Below are positions 9,323-17,289 of a stretch of 64,000 bases of DNA, one piece after another. The notes under the pieces were generated by a model. That model was not told where the DNA came from and made no database searches. It saw only the letters and a program-made list of their open reading frames with translations. This DNA comes from Pseudomonadota bacterium (GTDB lineage Bacteria > Pseudomonadota > Alphaproteobacteria > Rhodospirillales > Magnetospirillaceae). The stretch spans positions 1-64,000 of the forward strand of contig JAJXUO010000006.1 in assembly GCA_021782815.1 (NCBI GenBank), in the 5' to 3' direction. Each line of letters starts with the position of its first letter. Position 1 is the stretch's first letter. Made by a program: the position numbers and the translations under genes.

Positions 9323-10573
9323 ATGGAAACACCGGATTGGTTGCTGATGGCCACGGAGGCGGCGCGCCGTGCGCACCGGGCCCTTTCTTTTTCGGCGCGG
9401 CACGAAAGGGATGCGGGGTTGCGTGCCGTCGCCGATCTGCTGCGGCAGCGCGCCGCCGCGATCCTGTCGGCCAACAGCCGGGATCTCTCGTCTTTTTCGG
9501 GCTCGGAGGCCTTTCGCGACAGGCTGGTTTTGAGCGATCAGCGTATCGAGGCCATGGCGGCGGGGTTGGAGGCCATCGCGCGGCTCGAGGATCCCCTGGC
9601 CCGATCCCTGGGCGCGTGGGTCAGGCCCAACGGCCTGGTCATCCGTCGCGTGCCGTCGGCCATCGGCGTCATCGCCATGATTTATGAAAGCCGTCCGAAT
9701 GTCGGCATCGATGCCGCCGGTCTGACCCTGAAATCCGGCAACGCCTTGATCCTGCGCGGCGGTTCGGAAAGCGTTCACAGCACGACGATGCTGGTGCGTC
9801 TCTTTCGCGAGGGTCTGGCATCGGTGGGATTGCCCGAAAACGCCGTACAGATGGTTCCCGGCCGCGATCGCGGGCTGGTGGGGGATCTGCTGGCCGCGCA
9901 GGGGCTGATCGATTTGATCATTCCGCGCGGCGGAAAATCCCTGGTGGAACGGGTGCGGCGGGACTCCAAGGTTCCGGTTCTGGCCCATGCCGAAGGCGTG
10001 AACCACACCTATATTCATCGTTCGGCCAAGCCCGCCATGGCGCGCGCAATCGTGATCAACGCGAAAATGCGCCGGCCCTCGGTTTGCGGCGCCACCGAAA
10101 CCGTGCTGATCGATCGGGAGATCGCCGCCGCGATCTTGCCGGATTTGCTGGAGGACCTCGGGCGATTGGGGTGCGGTTTTCGTGTCGACGCGGCGACGCA
10201 AGCGGTGAGGCCGGGGTTGACGTTGGCCACCGAGGCGGATTTCCGCACCGAATGGCAGGATGCGGTGCTGTCCATTGCCCAGGTCGAGGGCCTGGACGCC
10301 GCCATCGCCCATATCAATGGCTATGGCAGCCACCACACGGATGCGATCATCGCCGAGGACGAAGGGGTGGCGCGGCGCTTTCTCGCCGCCGTGGACAGCG
10401 CGGTTACGCTCTGGAACGCCTCGACCCAGTTCAGCGATGGCGGCGAGTTCGGCTTTGGTGCGGAAATCGGCATCGCGACGGGCCGCCTGCATGCGCGGGG
10501 CCCGGTTGGCTTGGAGCAGCTCACCAGCTTTCGCTATCTTGTCGAGGGCACCGGGCAAATCCGCGCGGTGTAG
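9323..10573 (+). CDS. proA: Gamma-glutamyl phosphate reductase (glutamate-5-semialdehyde dehydrogenase)
   Basis: 416 residues, standard for ProA, which reduces gamma-glutamyl phosphate to glutamate semialdehyde with NADPH in proline synthesis. YESRPNVGIDAAGL and LKSGNALILRGGSES mark the cofactor region; MRRPSVCGATET holds the catalytic Cys; NASTQFSDGGEFGFGAEIGI is the C-terminal signature. The ATG at 9323 starts METPDWLLMATEA, which fits the family. The partner proB is not in this window; proA is often found apart from proB or beside nadD in related bacteria. The neighbouring SDR ends 116 bp upstream, separated by a hairpin. Confidence 0.95.
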   Translation: METPDWLLMATEAARRAHRALSFSARHERDAGLRAVADLLRQRAAAILSANSRDLSSFSGSEAFRDRLVLSDQRIEAMAAGLEAIARLEDPLARSLGAWVRPNGLVIRRVPSAIGVIAMIYESRPNVGIDAAGLTLKSGNALILRGGSESVHSTTMLVRLFREGLASVGLPENAVQMVPGRDRGLVGDLLAAQGLIDLIIPRGGKSLVERVRRDSKVPVLAHAEGVNHTYIHRSAKPAMARAIVINAKMRRPSVCGATETVLIDREIAAAILPDLLEDLGRLGCGFRVDAATQAVRPGLTLATEADFRTEWQDAVLSIAQVEGLDAAIAHINGYGSHHTDAIIAEDEGVARRFLAAVDSAVTLWNASTQFSDGGEFGFGAEIGIATGRLHARGPVGLEQLTSFRYLVEGTGQIRAV

Positions 10574-10590
10574 CCCTGTCGTCCAGCGGG

Positions 10591-10619
10591 GCGGGGGGAT
10601 GGGGTTTCCATCCCCCCGC
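10591..10619. terminator. Shared hairpin between convergent genes
   Basis: GCGGGGGGATGG (10591-10602) and CCATCCCCCCGC (10608-10619) form a 12-bp stem, then ATTATT. It lies between the stop of proA and the stop of the convergent iron-sulfur protein, so it can serve both directions. Confidence 0.6.
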
Positions 10620-10624
10620 ATTAT

Positions 10625-11923
10625 TCAGCCGGGAAAACAGCGGCCGAACTCCTTGAGCCTGGTGGGAGAGCCTTGCAGACGGATGCGGCCCCGTAGCAGT
10701 TCCCAGGGGAGTTTGCGGTCATGCCGCAGGAAGCCCAGCCAGGCTTCGCTGTCGGCCCGGACCACCAGATCGGCCTTGCCCTCCAAACCGGGCCGCACGG
10801 AAATCGTTTGATCGCGGATCTCCACCGTGGCGTCCAGAGTCTCCTTGCCGTGGAAACGGAAATGGTAGCGGGCGGCGATGCCGTGGGAGCGGCCACGCTG
10901 AAACACCAGGGGCAGCATGGTCATCAGATTGGCGATCGAGGTCGGGCTGCGGCCGCTGCCGATGCGGCGGAGGGTTTTGTGGGGATAGGTCGCGGCGACA
11001 TGGGCTTCGGCGTCCGAGCCGGGCACCACGAACACCGTTTCGACCCGTGCCCGCAAGGGGCCGACCACCTCGCGGAAGTGGGGCTTGCGATCGGCCAGGA
11101 AGCCCGGAGCCTCGTCTCCCGCCGGGCAGACGGCGACGCAATAATCGCAGTGGGTGTTGGCCTCGTATCCCAGGCTCTGCCACCAGGACAGGGTTTCGGC
11201 ATCGCTCACCCGCCGCCGGTAATCGTGGCGGTTTCTGGAATCCGCCAGGGTATGCACCCATTCGACGAAGCCGTTGACCTTTTCCCGGTAGTTATGGGTC
11301 ATGCAGCTGCCGAAATCGAAATGGCCATCTTTCGCAATGGCGCCGGTGGGACAGGCCACCGCGCACAGGTTGCAGTCGATGCAGGGGGATTGGGGCAAAG
11401 GGCGCCCCGTTTCCGTGGCGGTCAGGGGAAGATCGAGGGCGATGGCGCCCAGATAAAAGGAGGCGCCGAAACGGGGATGCAGCACCATGCGGTTCTTTCC
11501 CATCACCCCCAGTCCGGCCTCCTCGGCCAGGATCTTCAGGGGCACGATGAAGGGTGGACCATCGCTGCGGCCGAATTCAAAAGGAAAGAGCCCCGAAATC
11601 CCCAGCGAGCGAAGACCGGCCTCTTCCAGGCTGCGCACCGTTTTATGGATGATGTCCTTGACGTCGTGGCCGCCGGCGGTGAATTCGGCCGAGGCAATGC
11701 TGCGCATGGAGGCGCGGAGGGCGTGGCGGTTGAGCCGGCGGGCGAAGACCATGAAGCTCCGGACCCAGGGGATGGCCTTCAGAATACCATCCCGCTGCCC
11801 GTCCAGGCGGGGGCGGCTCAACGCGACGAACGCGACGTCGTCGGCACCGGCCGCCAGGCAGGCGGCCCGGATGGCCTCCAGACTGGGGGGCTGTGGGGCG
11901 GCAACGGACAGGTCATGGGACAT
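10625..11923 (-). CDS. QueG-like 4Fe-4S protein with C-terminal SCP2-like domain
   Basis: 432 residues. The central part resembles epoxyqueuosine-reductase and reductive-dehalogenase-type iron-sulfur proteins, with two cluster motifs, CIDCNLCAVACPTGA and CDYCVAVCPAG, about 80 residues apart. The last 110 residues (from about ATYPHKTLRRIG) look like an SCP2 sterol-carrier lipid-binding domain. True QueG proteins have a different C-terminus, so this is probably a redox enzyme on a hydrophobic substrate rather than tRNA-queuosine synthesis. I chose the ATG at 11923, preceded by AAAGGAG. Two AGTCACTATC repeats lie upstream. Confidence 0.7.
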   Translation of the reverse strand: MSHDLSVAAPQPPSLEAIRAACLAAGADDVAFVALSRPRLDGQRDGILKAIPWVRSFMVFARRLNRHALRASMRSIASAEFTAGGHDVKDIIHKTVRSLEEAGLRSLGISGLFPFEFGRSDGPPFIVPLKILAEEAGLGVMGKNRMVLHPRFGASFYLGAIALDLPLTATETGRPLPQSPCIDCNLCAVACPTGAIAKDGHFDFGSCMTHNYREKVNGFVEWVHTLADSRNRHDYRRRVSDAETLSWWQSLGYEANTHCDYCVAVCPAGDEAPGFLADRKPHFREVVGPLRARVETVFVVPGSDAEAHVAATYPHKTLRRIGSGRSPTSIANLMTMLPLVFQRGRSHGIAARYHFRFHGKETLDATVEIRDQTISVRPGLEGKADLVVRADSEAWLGFLRHDRKLPWELLRGRIRLQGSPTRLKEFGRCFPG

Positions 11924-11976
11924 CTCGCGCACTCCTTTGGGGCGGTGCCGGTGTCAGGTCACGACGGCGCCGCCCT

Positions 11977-12018
11977 AGTCACTATCATTATGAAAGTCAT
12001 AAGGCGGCAGTCACTATC
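11977..12018 (-). promoter_or_regulatory. Direct repeats AGTCACTATC upstream of the iron-sulfur gene
   Basis: AGTCACTATC occurs at 11977-11986 and 12009-12018, 32 bp apart (about three helical turns), 54-95 bp before the start of the minus-strand gene. Their position suggests a regulator-binding pair. The regulator is unknown. Confidence 0.4.
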
Positions 12019-12109
12019 GTTTTGCAAGTTATTTCATGGGCGGTATCTCCCCGCCGGTCACGCGCCCGGTCGCAACGGTCACACTTGCCCCCGGAGAGCG
12101 GTGATGAGC

Positions 12110-12148
12110 AAAAAAACGGCCGCCGGAGCGATCCGGCGGCCGTTTTTT
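12110..12148. terminator. Bidirectional terminator, probably gyrB's original one
   Basis: ACGGCCGCCGGA (12116-12127), loop GCGA, TCCGGCGGCCGT (12132-12143), with seven As before and six Ts after, is a bidirectional terminator. Removing the element at 12164-17289 would place it about 20 bp after the gyrB stop codon, so it very likely ended the gyrB transcript before the insertion. Confidence 0.85.
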
Positions 12149-12163
12149 GCGGGTAGATCCGCT

Positions 12164-12300
12164 TGTGAGATTCCGCAAAAATGAGGACGGCGCCACCCTG
12201 GACGTCGCAGAAACCCTAGAGGGCGATGTCATAAAAATGAGGACGACTCTCACATAAAGTGAGGATTCCAGGTGGTGATTGTCACTATAAATGAGGACAA
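12164..12300 (+). repeat. Left end of the element: four ATGAGGA-type repeats
   Basis: Inward-facing copies: AAAAATGAGGAC (12177-12188), TGTCATAAAAATGAGGACG (12227-12245), ACATAAAGTGAGGATTC (12252-12268) and TGTCACTATAAATGAGGACA (12280-12299). Such arrays are binding sites of TnsB-type transposases in related elements; here this is inferred from layout. Confidence 0.8.
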
Positions 12301-12388
12301 CCCCAGGCCCAGTCGTCGTTGTCAACATTTTGTCCGAGCAGCAAGGAAACGATGGTGACGGGCGCCCGGCGTGGATGCCCACGGTCTA

Positions 12389-12402
12389 CTCGTGTAAATT
12401 GA
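12389..12402 (+). promoter_or_regulatory. Shared 14-bp promoter/operator element, left copy
   Basis: CTCGTGTAAATTGA ends 28 bp before the ATG at 12431. The identical sequence occurs on the minus strand at 17097-17110, 27 bp before the SIR2 start. Similarity extends a little upstream (CCACGG). It may be a common -10 region or operator. Confidence 0.65.
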
Positions 12403-12430
12403 CGTGATCGTAGCGAGGGGGCGCAGGGGG

Positions 12431-13522
12431 ATGGCCGAGATCATCAGGAGACATCCGGAAACCGGGGAACTTTTCCGTCCTCATCAATTCCGGGATGGCC
12501 TGTACCGAGTTGCCGACCCGACCCTCGGCAGCAAGAAGCACCATGCCGAGAACCAGATCCCGGCCGCCGAGCAGGAGATCGCTGGATATGTCCGGCGCGG
12601 CTTCCACCTGCGCATGCGGGGCGAACTGAACGGCCAAGTCAACCTGGTTCGGCCCGAGGAGATCAAGATCATCGGGGACAGCCGGGTAGCGGCACCGATG
12701 GCCCCCGGTGAACCGTCGAAGGTCGAGCCTGCGTCGATGCCTCCGGCACCTGCTTCAGCCCCGCTTGTCATCTCGCCCGGCGGGATGCTGCCGCTCCACG
12801 GCCGCATCACCTGTGCGGATTGCTTCCCCGACCGACGCGCCCAATGGGGGGAGACGACGCTGGAACGTGCCGGATGGCGGCTGACCAACAATCCCATGGC
12901 CTGGGGCGGCCAGCGGCCTGAGATCCTGGTGCTCGGCTTCTCGAAAGGAGCGACGCAGGACGCCGCCATCCTGATCAAGCGCCATGAGGACGTGGCCTTC
13001 GCGCGGGGCCGTAAGGCTCTCGGACGAATCCTCGATACCCTTGGCCTGCTCCCGGCTGGTGGATCGGTCGATGACCTGATCGCTGAACCCGACGGCCCGA
13101 TGGCGTTCGGGTCGTTGGTTCGCTGTTCAGTAGCCAAGTCCGACGGCAAAGGCGGCTGGTTCCAGAGCGGTGGCGACATCCTCGGGTCTTGCCTCGCCGA
13201 CCAATCCTTCGGCGACATCATCAGCAACTGCATCCGCCGCTATCTGGCCGATCTGCCCGCCTCCTTGAAGCTTGTGGTGATGCTCGGCAACGGCGCCGGA
13301 TACATCGACGGCTGTCGGCGGGCGATTGCGAGCGTGCGGCCTGGGATCAGGTCAGTGAACGACGTGGCCTACGGTGACGACCAGGTGATGTTCGTCCACA
13401 CCATCCACTTCGCCGCGCAGGGGCGTCTGGTGCCGGAATGGTGCGACGCCAACGAGGGCACGCAAGCCCAGAAGCGGAAGCTCGCGCAGCAGGCCATCTC
13501 TGAGTGGGGCGCCCAGCCTTGA
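12431..13522 (+). CDS. Cargo protein of unknown function with a UDG-like C-terminal half
   Basis: About 363 residues (an in-frame GTG at 12404 is an alternative start). Residues 1-80 are a basic N-terminal region, followed by a Pro/Ala linker near 90-120. From about 125 the order of motifs recalls the uracil-DNA-glycosylase superfamily: ILVLGFSKGATQ, then GRKALGRILDTLGLL, then FGSLVRCSVAK, then a Cys before a helix, LKLVVMLGN, and VMFVHTIHFAAQG near the end. The key UDG residues are not clearly conserved, so activity is not claimed. It converges on the SIR2-HerA operon and shares its upstream 14-bp element, which suggests a joint function. The fold assignment is tentative. Confidence 0.65.
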   Translation: MAEIIRRHPETGELFRPHQFRDGLYRVADPTLGSKKHHAENQIPAAEQEIAGYVRRGFHLRMRGELNGQVNLVRPEEIKIIGDSRVAAPMAPGEPSKVEPASMPPAPASAPLVISPGGMLPLHGRITCADCFPDRRAQWGETTLERAGWRLTNNPMAWGGQRPEILVLGFSKGATQDAAILIKRHEDVAFARGRKALGRILDTLGLLPAGGSVDDLIAEPDGPMAFGSLVRCSVAKSDGKGGWFQSGGDILGSCLADQSFGDIISNCIRRYLADLPASLKLVVMLGNGAGYIDGCRRAIASVRPGIRSVNDVAYGDDQVMFVHTIHFAAQGRLVPEWCDANEGTQAQKRKLAQQAISEWGAQP

Positions 13523-13668
13523 CCGAGAGCTTCTGGGTGTGGCGGGCTATCGGCAAGGCCAAGGCCATCGCGGACCACCAGCAGGCACTCGCTGACGTCC
13601 ATAAACGTCTCTCCCTCCTGCATGCCCAGGTGCAGCGCTCGCTGGCCGACGATGAGGGGCTGGGCTGA
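13519..13668 (+). CDS. Possible 49-aa protein coupled to the upstream gene
   Basis: A TTG start at 13519 overlaps the preceding TGA stop (TTGA), a typical coupling arrangement. The frame runs 49 codons to TGA at 13668. It is rich in Ala, Leu, Gln and charged residues and predicted as a single helix (for example HQQALADVHKRLSLLHAQVQ). There is no recognised homology, and the start codon is weak. It may be a small accessory subunit or a chance frame. Confidence 0.4.
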   Translation: MTESFWVWRAIGKAKAIADHQQALADVHKRLSLLHAQVQRSLADDEGLG

Positions 13669-13737
13669 TCTGGCCGTCGCCGCCTGAGGCCAGCGCAGTA
13701 CAACGCGGCGTCGTCTTTTATGGACGACCCAAGGGCA

Positions 13738-15738
13738 TCATTGCTCCGCCAGCCAGGTGCCGATGGCCGCAGCCACATTGAATACTTCCGCGTCCTCCCC
13801 CTTCAGCGACCAAGAGCGGAAGGGGGCAGGGCTACGGCTGCTTGGATACCGTTCGGGTGGATGGATGCGGACCCTTGCCGGGATGTTGAAGGCGCTGCCG
13901 AGAACAATGCCTTCGCCCGGTGCCAGCACAGTCACCTGATCGAGCAGGCGCCTTGATTGGCTGGGCACGATGCTCCGGAAGTGTTCGATGTCATCAGGAT
14001 TTTGCAGCCTGTGCATCACGAAATTGGCGCACTGGCTGATGATGGTGGGGCTGATTTCGCTGGGGCGTTGACTGGCCACCATTAGCGACAGACCAAACTT
14101 CCGACCTTCCTTGGCAATCCGCTCGAAGGCATCCCTGGAGATAGCGATGCCCCGGTCTTCGTCTTGTCGGCGAGGACGCACATAATTGTGGGCCTCCTCC
14201 AGCACAATTACCCAAGGCGCCTGAAACCGTCGTTCGGCGGCAGCGTGTTCCCGTAACTCCAGCAGGACGCGACCAATGACGCCGCAGACATAGGGCAGCA
14301 CCTCCTGGGCGACCATCGACAGGTCGACCACGGTGATTGGGCCGGTTCCTTGGCCGATGCCAAGCCCTGCGATCCACTTGCTAAAATCGGCGATGTCAAC
14401 GTCCTCGAAGTTGAGTAGCGGGCGCCAGCGCCGATCGGCTAGGCGATTCCTCATTCTCAGCATCAGGCCCCGCAGATACTGCTCAACATTGGTCTCAGCT
14501 TCGCCGGATTTCGCCGCATCCAACAGAGTTTGAGGATCGTGAAGCACCGACAATGAGAACGGGATGGGCTTGTCTGATGAAGCCTGGCGAGCTAGGTCGG
14601 CCTCCTTGAGCAACGGGGTGAGGAGGTCTCGAAGCGTATAGAGGTCATCGATAAGAGGCTTCTCATGTTCCCCGAGGGTAGCTGAATCGACCGAATGCAG
14701 CTGCTTTATGGTGCCATGCACCCTCAGGGCGACCTCTCTCTCCTTCCCAACCTTCAAATGCGTCTCAGCGAACGAATAGAAAGATTGCCACTGCCCCCAG
14801 GCGTTGCGGCCCTTGTACGGCCTCGTTCCCGCGATGGTTTCGATCATTGCGCCAAGACTGTTCAGGCCAAAGCCCAGGTCGGAAGGTCTGCCCTGCTCGG
14901 CCGTGGCCCCACCCTTCGCCATGGACCACATGTTCTTCAGCACGGGTTCCTGAACCTGTTCCGTCGCCGAAAGCCAGCCGCAAACCTCTCGTGCGTTGAG
15001 GAGCCAGATGGGGACGCCAAATTCCTCGCCATTGACGTACATACAATTTGGCTCCGGCGTGCACGTCCTATCGAAGGCGGTCCCGTATTCCCCATTGATG
15101 TCTAGAATGAAGAAGCGGGCCTGATCCCCTCCCGTCAATTTCACTGCCGACTGGATCAAAGCAGCGATTGAGCAGGACTTTCCCGATCCGGTGTTTCCGA
15201 CGACTGCGAGAGGCCTGGAGAAGAGATCGTTGTAAGACCCCACTACGGGCTGCCCGATTGCCATCGTCGGCAGGCCGATCGAGAGTTCATTGTCGAAGGC
15301 GCTGGGATCTTCTCCCGCTGGCACGTTCCGCTTTGGCGCCGAAGACAGCACCGTGCCAATCAGGTTTCCCGCGATTACCTCTGCCGGGGTGTCGAGGGTC
15401 GGGAGAACGGAGATGCCGGGGTCGAATGCGTAACCGCCGTGCTTGGCCTTCACCGTGCCAAGCAGTTGGATGGTGGCGACTCGCCTCGGCTTGGTCAGTT
15501 GCAGCGACAGATCGCTGTCGGCTGGGTCCCAGGTCTCCTGAGCATCAAGGTCGGTGACCACCCCCACAGCTATCTCCCCGGCTCCAAGATCGAAGCCGAG
15601 ATAGGAATTGATGGCGATGACGGTGTGGGCGCCTTCCATGCCAGCGCGAACCGGACTTCGCACCGCATCGGCTAACTCGACCTTGATCTTCGGGCCATGG
15701 ACGCCGACCACGTACCCGACGGCAGCGGGACGGGTCAT
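13738..15738 (-). CDS. herA: HerA-type hexameric ATPase/DNA translocase of a SIR2-HerA system
   Basis: 666 residues. An N-terminal HAS-barrel-like beta region (about 1-150) is followed by the HerA/FtsK-type ATPase: Walker A GNTGSGKS near residue 180, FILDINGEYG, Walker B WVIVLEEAHNYV near 512, then VASQRPSEISPTIISQCANF with sensor and arginine-finger residues. HerA forms hexameric rings that move or unwind DNA. In SIR2-HerA defence systems it assembles with SIR2 into a large complex with NADase activity, and sometimes nuclease activity, after phage infection. Its start overlaps the SIR2 stop by 4 bp (ATGA), so the two are co-translated. It converges on the plus-strand cargo gene. Confidence 0.9.
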   Translation of the reverse strand: MTRPAAVGYVVGVHGPKIKVELADAVRSPVRAGMEGAHTVIAINSYLGFDLGAGEIAVGVVTDLDAQETWDPADSDLSLQLTKPRRVATIQLLGTVKAKHGGYAFDPGISVLPTLDTPAEVIAGNLIGTVLSSAPKRNVPAGEDPSAFDNELSIGLPTMAIGQPVVGSYNDLFSRPLAVVGNTGSGKSCSIAALIQSAVKLTGGDQARFFILDINGEYGTAFDRTCTPEPNCMYVNGEEFGVPIWLLNAREVCGWLSATEQVQEPVLKNMWSMAKGGATAEQGRPSDLGFGLNSLGAMIETIAGTRPYKGRNAWGQWQSFYSFAETHLKVGKEREVALRVHGTIKQLHSVDSATLGEHEKPLIDDLYTLRDLLTPLLKEADLARQASSDKPIPFSLSVLHDPQTLLDAAKSGEAETNVEQYLRGLMLRMRNRLADRRWRPLLNFEDVDIADFSKWIAGLGIGQGTGPITVVDLSMVAQEVLPYVCGVIGRVLLELREHAAAERRFQAPWVIVLEEAHNYVRPRRQDEDRGIAISRDAFERIAKEGRKFGLSLMVASQRPSEISPTIISQCANFVMHRLQNPDDIEHFRSIVPSQSRRLLDQVTVLAPGEGIVLGSAFNIPARVRIHPPERYPSSRSPAPFRSWSLKGEDAEVFNVAAAIGTWLAEQ

Positions 15739-17069
15739 TCGGACTCCCCTTCCTTCGCTTGGGCCAGGGTCTTTTCCAGCTTCCGCAAGGCAACGAAGTC
15801 GTCAAGCCAACGCACATTCGGCAGGAGGTTTAGCGCGAAGTCGTCGAAGGTGGCGATCGACGGCGGGTTTGTCTGCGTTGTGGCGGAAAGCAGGTAGGCT
15901 CGTTCTCCGGCTGCTTGATACCGTTCAAGGTGATCCATGGTCGCGTCGCCCGGCACAGGATCGACGACGAGCAGCACCAGGCCAGGGTTGGCCATCGCAT
16001 CGTCGATGATCCGGTTGATATGGCGGTCGCCGAAGCCGTAACCGGAAACGATCAGGAAGGTTTGGGGTTGGGCCAGTCGGGAGCCGAACGCCCGAAACAA
16101 GTGCGCATACGGAAGATCAAGAGTTTGCGCGAACTTGTTGGCCGTGGGCAAGATGGCAACCTCGCTGCCCAATTGCTGCTCTATCTCCCTGAGGCGGAAC
16201 AGCCGTTCCCGCGCGGTCCCAGCAGACCGTCGCCAACTGATCAGGTCGCCGAGGGCACCATGGCGCTGGATGGTCTCGGCGCCCTTGCTGAACCAGCTGA
16301 TCGATCCATGGATCTTGAATAGCTGCGCGTATTTATCGAACCGGCGGACGCGCCCTTCGGCAACGTCTCCTGGAAAATAGATGTCGAGGCCGTAGGAGGA
16401 TGGGTCGAATTTCGGCCGAGACCGCCCAACGAAGCCGTCGGCGTACTGGGCGCCGAGATCATCCAGCGCCTGCTCGATGAGGGTGTCGTAATTGGTCGTG
16501 TAAACGTGGAGGCGGCCAAGGGTCGGATCTCGCGCCATCAACTTGCCGAAGAAGGCATGATGGCCCGTTGTGTCTTCCAGCAGGGCCGGAAGTTCGAGAG
16601 CGCAGTAGGCCATGATGGCGGTGCGGAGGTCTTTGAGGAAACGATTGAGGTCGTCGACCGTAATCCCTGGGGCGCCGTGAAGGTCCAGTTTCTGGACGGG
16701 GCCGCCCTCCGCTCGCAGGATGTAAGAGGCGTTGGCGATGAAGCTGAGCCATTCCTCGAAGCCAACCTTACGGCCGAATCCGTCTGCCATTAGCCGTTGG
16801 TTGACGATCCCTTGCAGTGCTGCGTCGGCATCTTTCTCATAGGCAGCGCTCAGAAACTCAAGTACCGCTTTTTCCAGTCCGCCCATGAGTTTTCCTTCAT
16901 GGGCGACCGAACATCCCGCGCCCATGAGAGCCGCGACGTTCTCCATGCGAAGCCACTGGGAAAGCATGGCCTGGATGCGCTGCAGAGCCAGTTCAGGCGT
17001 CAATCCTGCGAGGAGATCTTGGTCGCGGCTGACCAAGCGATAGCTTATGGATTCGGTAAAGGCTGCCAT
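15735..17069 (-). CDS. SIR2-like NAD-dependent defence protein
   Basis: 444 residues of the SIR2_2 type. Motifs in order: ALMGAGCSVA near residue 50 (NAD-binding GAG), YTTNYDTLIEQAL near 193, FKIHGSISWF near 253 with the catalytic His, and VSGYGFGDRHIN near 343. Bacterial defence SIR2 proteins hydrolyse NAD+ and stop infected cells. It is first in the operon with HerA. I chose the ATG at 17069, with AAGGGA 8 bases upstream; the GTG two codons earlier sits too close to that site. Upstream lies the 14-bp element shared with the cargo gene at 12431. Confidence 0.9.
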   Translation of the reverse strand: MAAFTESISYRLVSRDQDLLAGLTPELALQRIQAMLSQWLRMENVAALMGAGCSVAHEGKLMGGLEKAVLEFLSAAYEKDADAALQGIVNQRLMADGFGRKVGFEEWLSFIANASYILRAEGGPVQKLDLHGAPGITVDDLNRFLKDLRTAIMAYCALELPALLEDTTGHHAFFGKLMARDPTLGRLHVYTTNYDTLIEQALDDLGAQYADGFVGRSRPKFDPSSYGLDIYFPGDVAEGRVRRFDKYAQLFKIHGSISWFSKGAETIQRHGALGDLISWRRSAGTARERLFRLREIEQQLGSEVAILPTANKFAQTLDLPYAHLFRAFGSRLAQPQTFLIVSGYGFGDRHINRIIDDAMANPGLVLLVVDPVPGDATMDHLERYQAAGERAYLLSATTQTNPPSIATFDDFALNLLPNVRWLDDFVALRKLEKTLAQAKEGESE

Positions 17070-17096
17070 GGTCACGATCCCTTGGACACTCTCGCA

Positions 17097-17110
17097 TCAA
17101 TTTACACGAG
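17097..17110 (-). promoter_or_regulatory. Shared 14-bp promoter/operator element, right copy
   Basis: The reverse strand reads CTCGTGTAAATTGA, identical to 12389-12402. It ends 27 bp before the SIR2 ATG. Having the same element at nearly the same distance from both converging units argues for shared control. Confidence 0.65.
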
Positions 17111-17242
17111 AGTGGCCGTGGCGTAACGGCAACTGTGCCCATAGAGGGCACCGTCCATGGCTTGGTAAGGATTCAGAGTCCTTCCGAAGGCCGGAATCTA
17201 TCAGCTGCAACCTAAAAATGAAAATAAGTGTTGTGTCGCCAC

Positions 17243-17289
17243 CCTCCTCATTTTATCTGACGATTCCTCGTTTATTGTGGAATCTCACA
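17243..17289 (-). repeat. Right end of the element: terminal repeat and two GAGGA-type motifs
   Basis: On the minus strand the end reads TGTGAGATTCC, then ACAATAAACGAGGA (17265-17278), then a second copy AGATAAAATGAGGAGG (near 17243-17258). Orientation is inverted relative to the left end. The right end has fewer repeats than the left; such asymmetry is normal for Tn7-like elements. Confidence 0.78.

Larger units (their letters stand above)
12164..17289. mobile_element. Transposon-like element carrying SIR2-HerA, no transposase found
   Basis: The left end reads TGTGAGATTCC (12164-12174). The right end is its exact reverse complement (17279-17289). The 5 bp outside each end are identical: CCGCT at 12159-12163 and at 17290-17294. 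Both ends carry inward repeats of ATGAGGA type. TGT...ACA ends, repeated end motifs and 5-bp duplications are hallmarks of the Tn7/Mu/Tn5053 superfamily. The four coding frames inside include no recognisable transposase, so the element is non-autonomous or has lost its transposase. Codon use and GC content look lower than in the chromosomal neighbours. The right end abuts the gyrB stop codon. Confidence 0.88.

Noticed and set aside
12177-12300. CRISPR array suggested by repeated ATGAGGAC motifs
   Set aside because: Repeats are short, irregularly spaced and without equal-length spacers. They fit transposon end sites.
12431-13522. Transposase of the 5.1-kb element
   Set aside because: No DDE, tyrosine or HUH motifs. 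The motif order is closer to a UDG-like protein.
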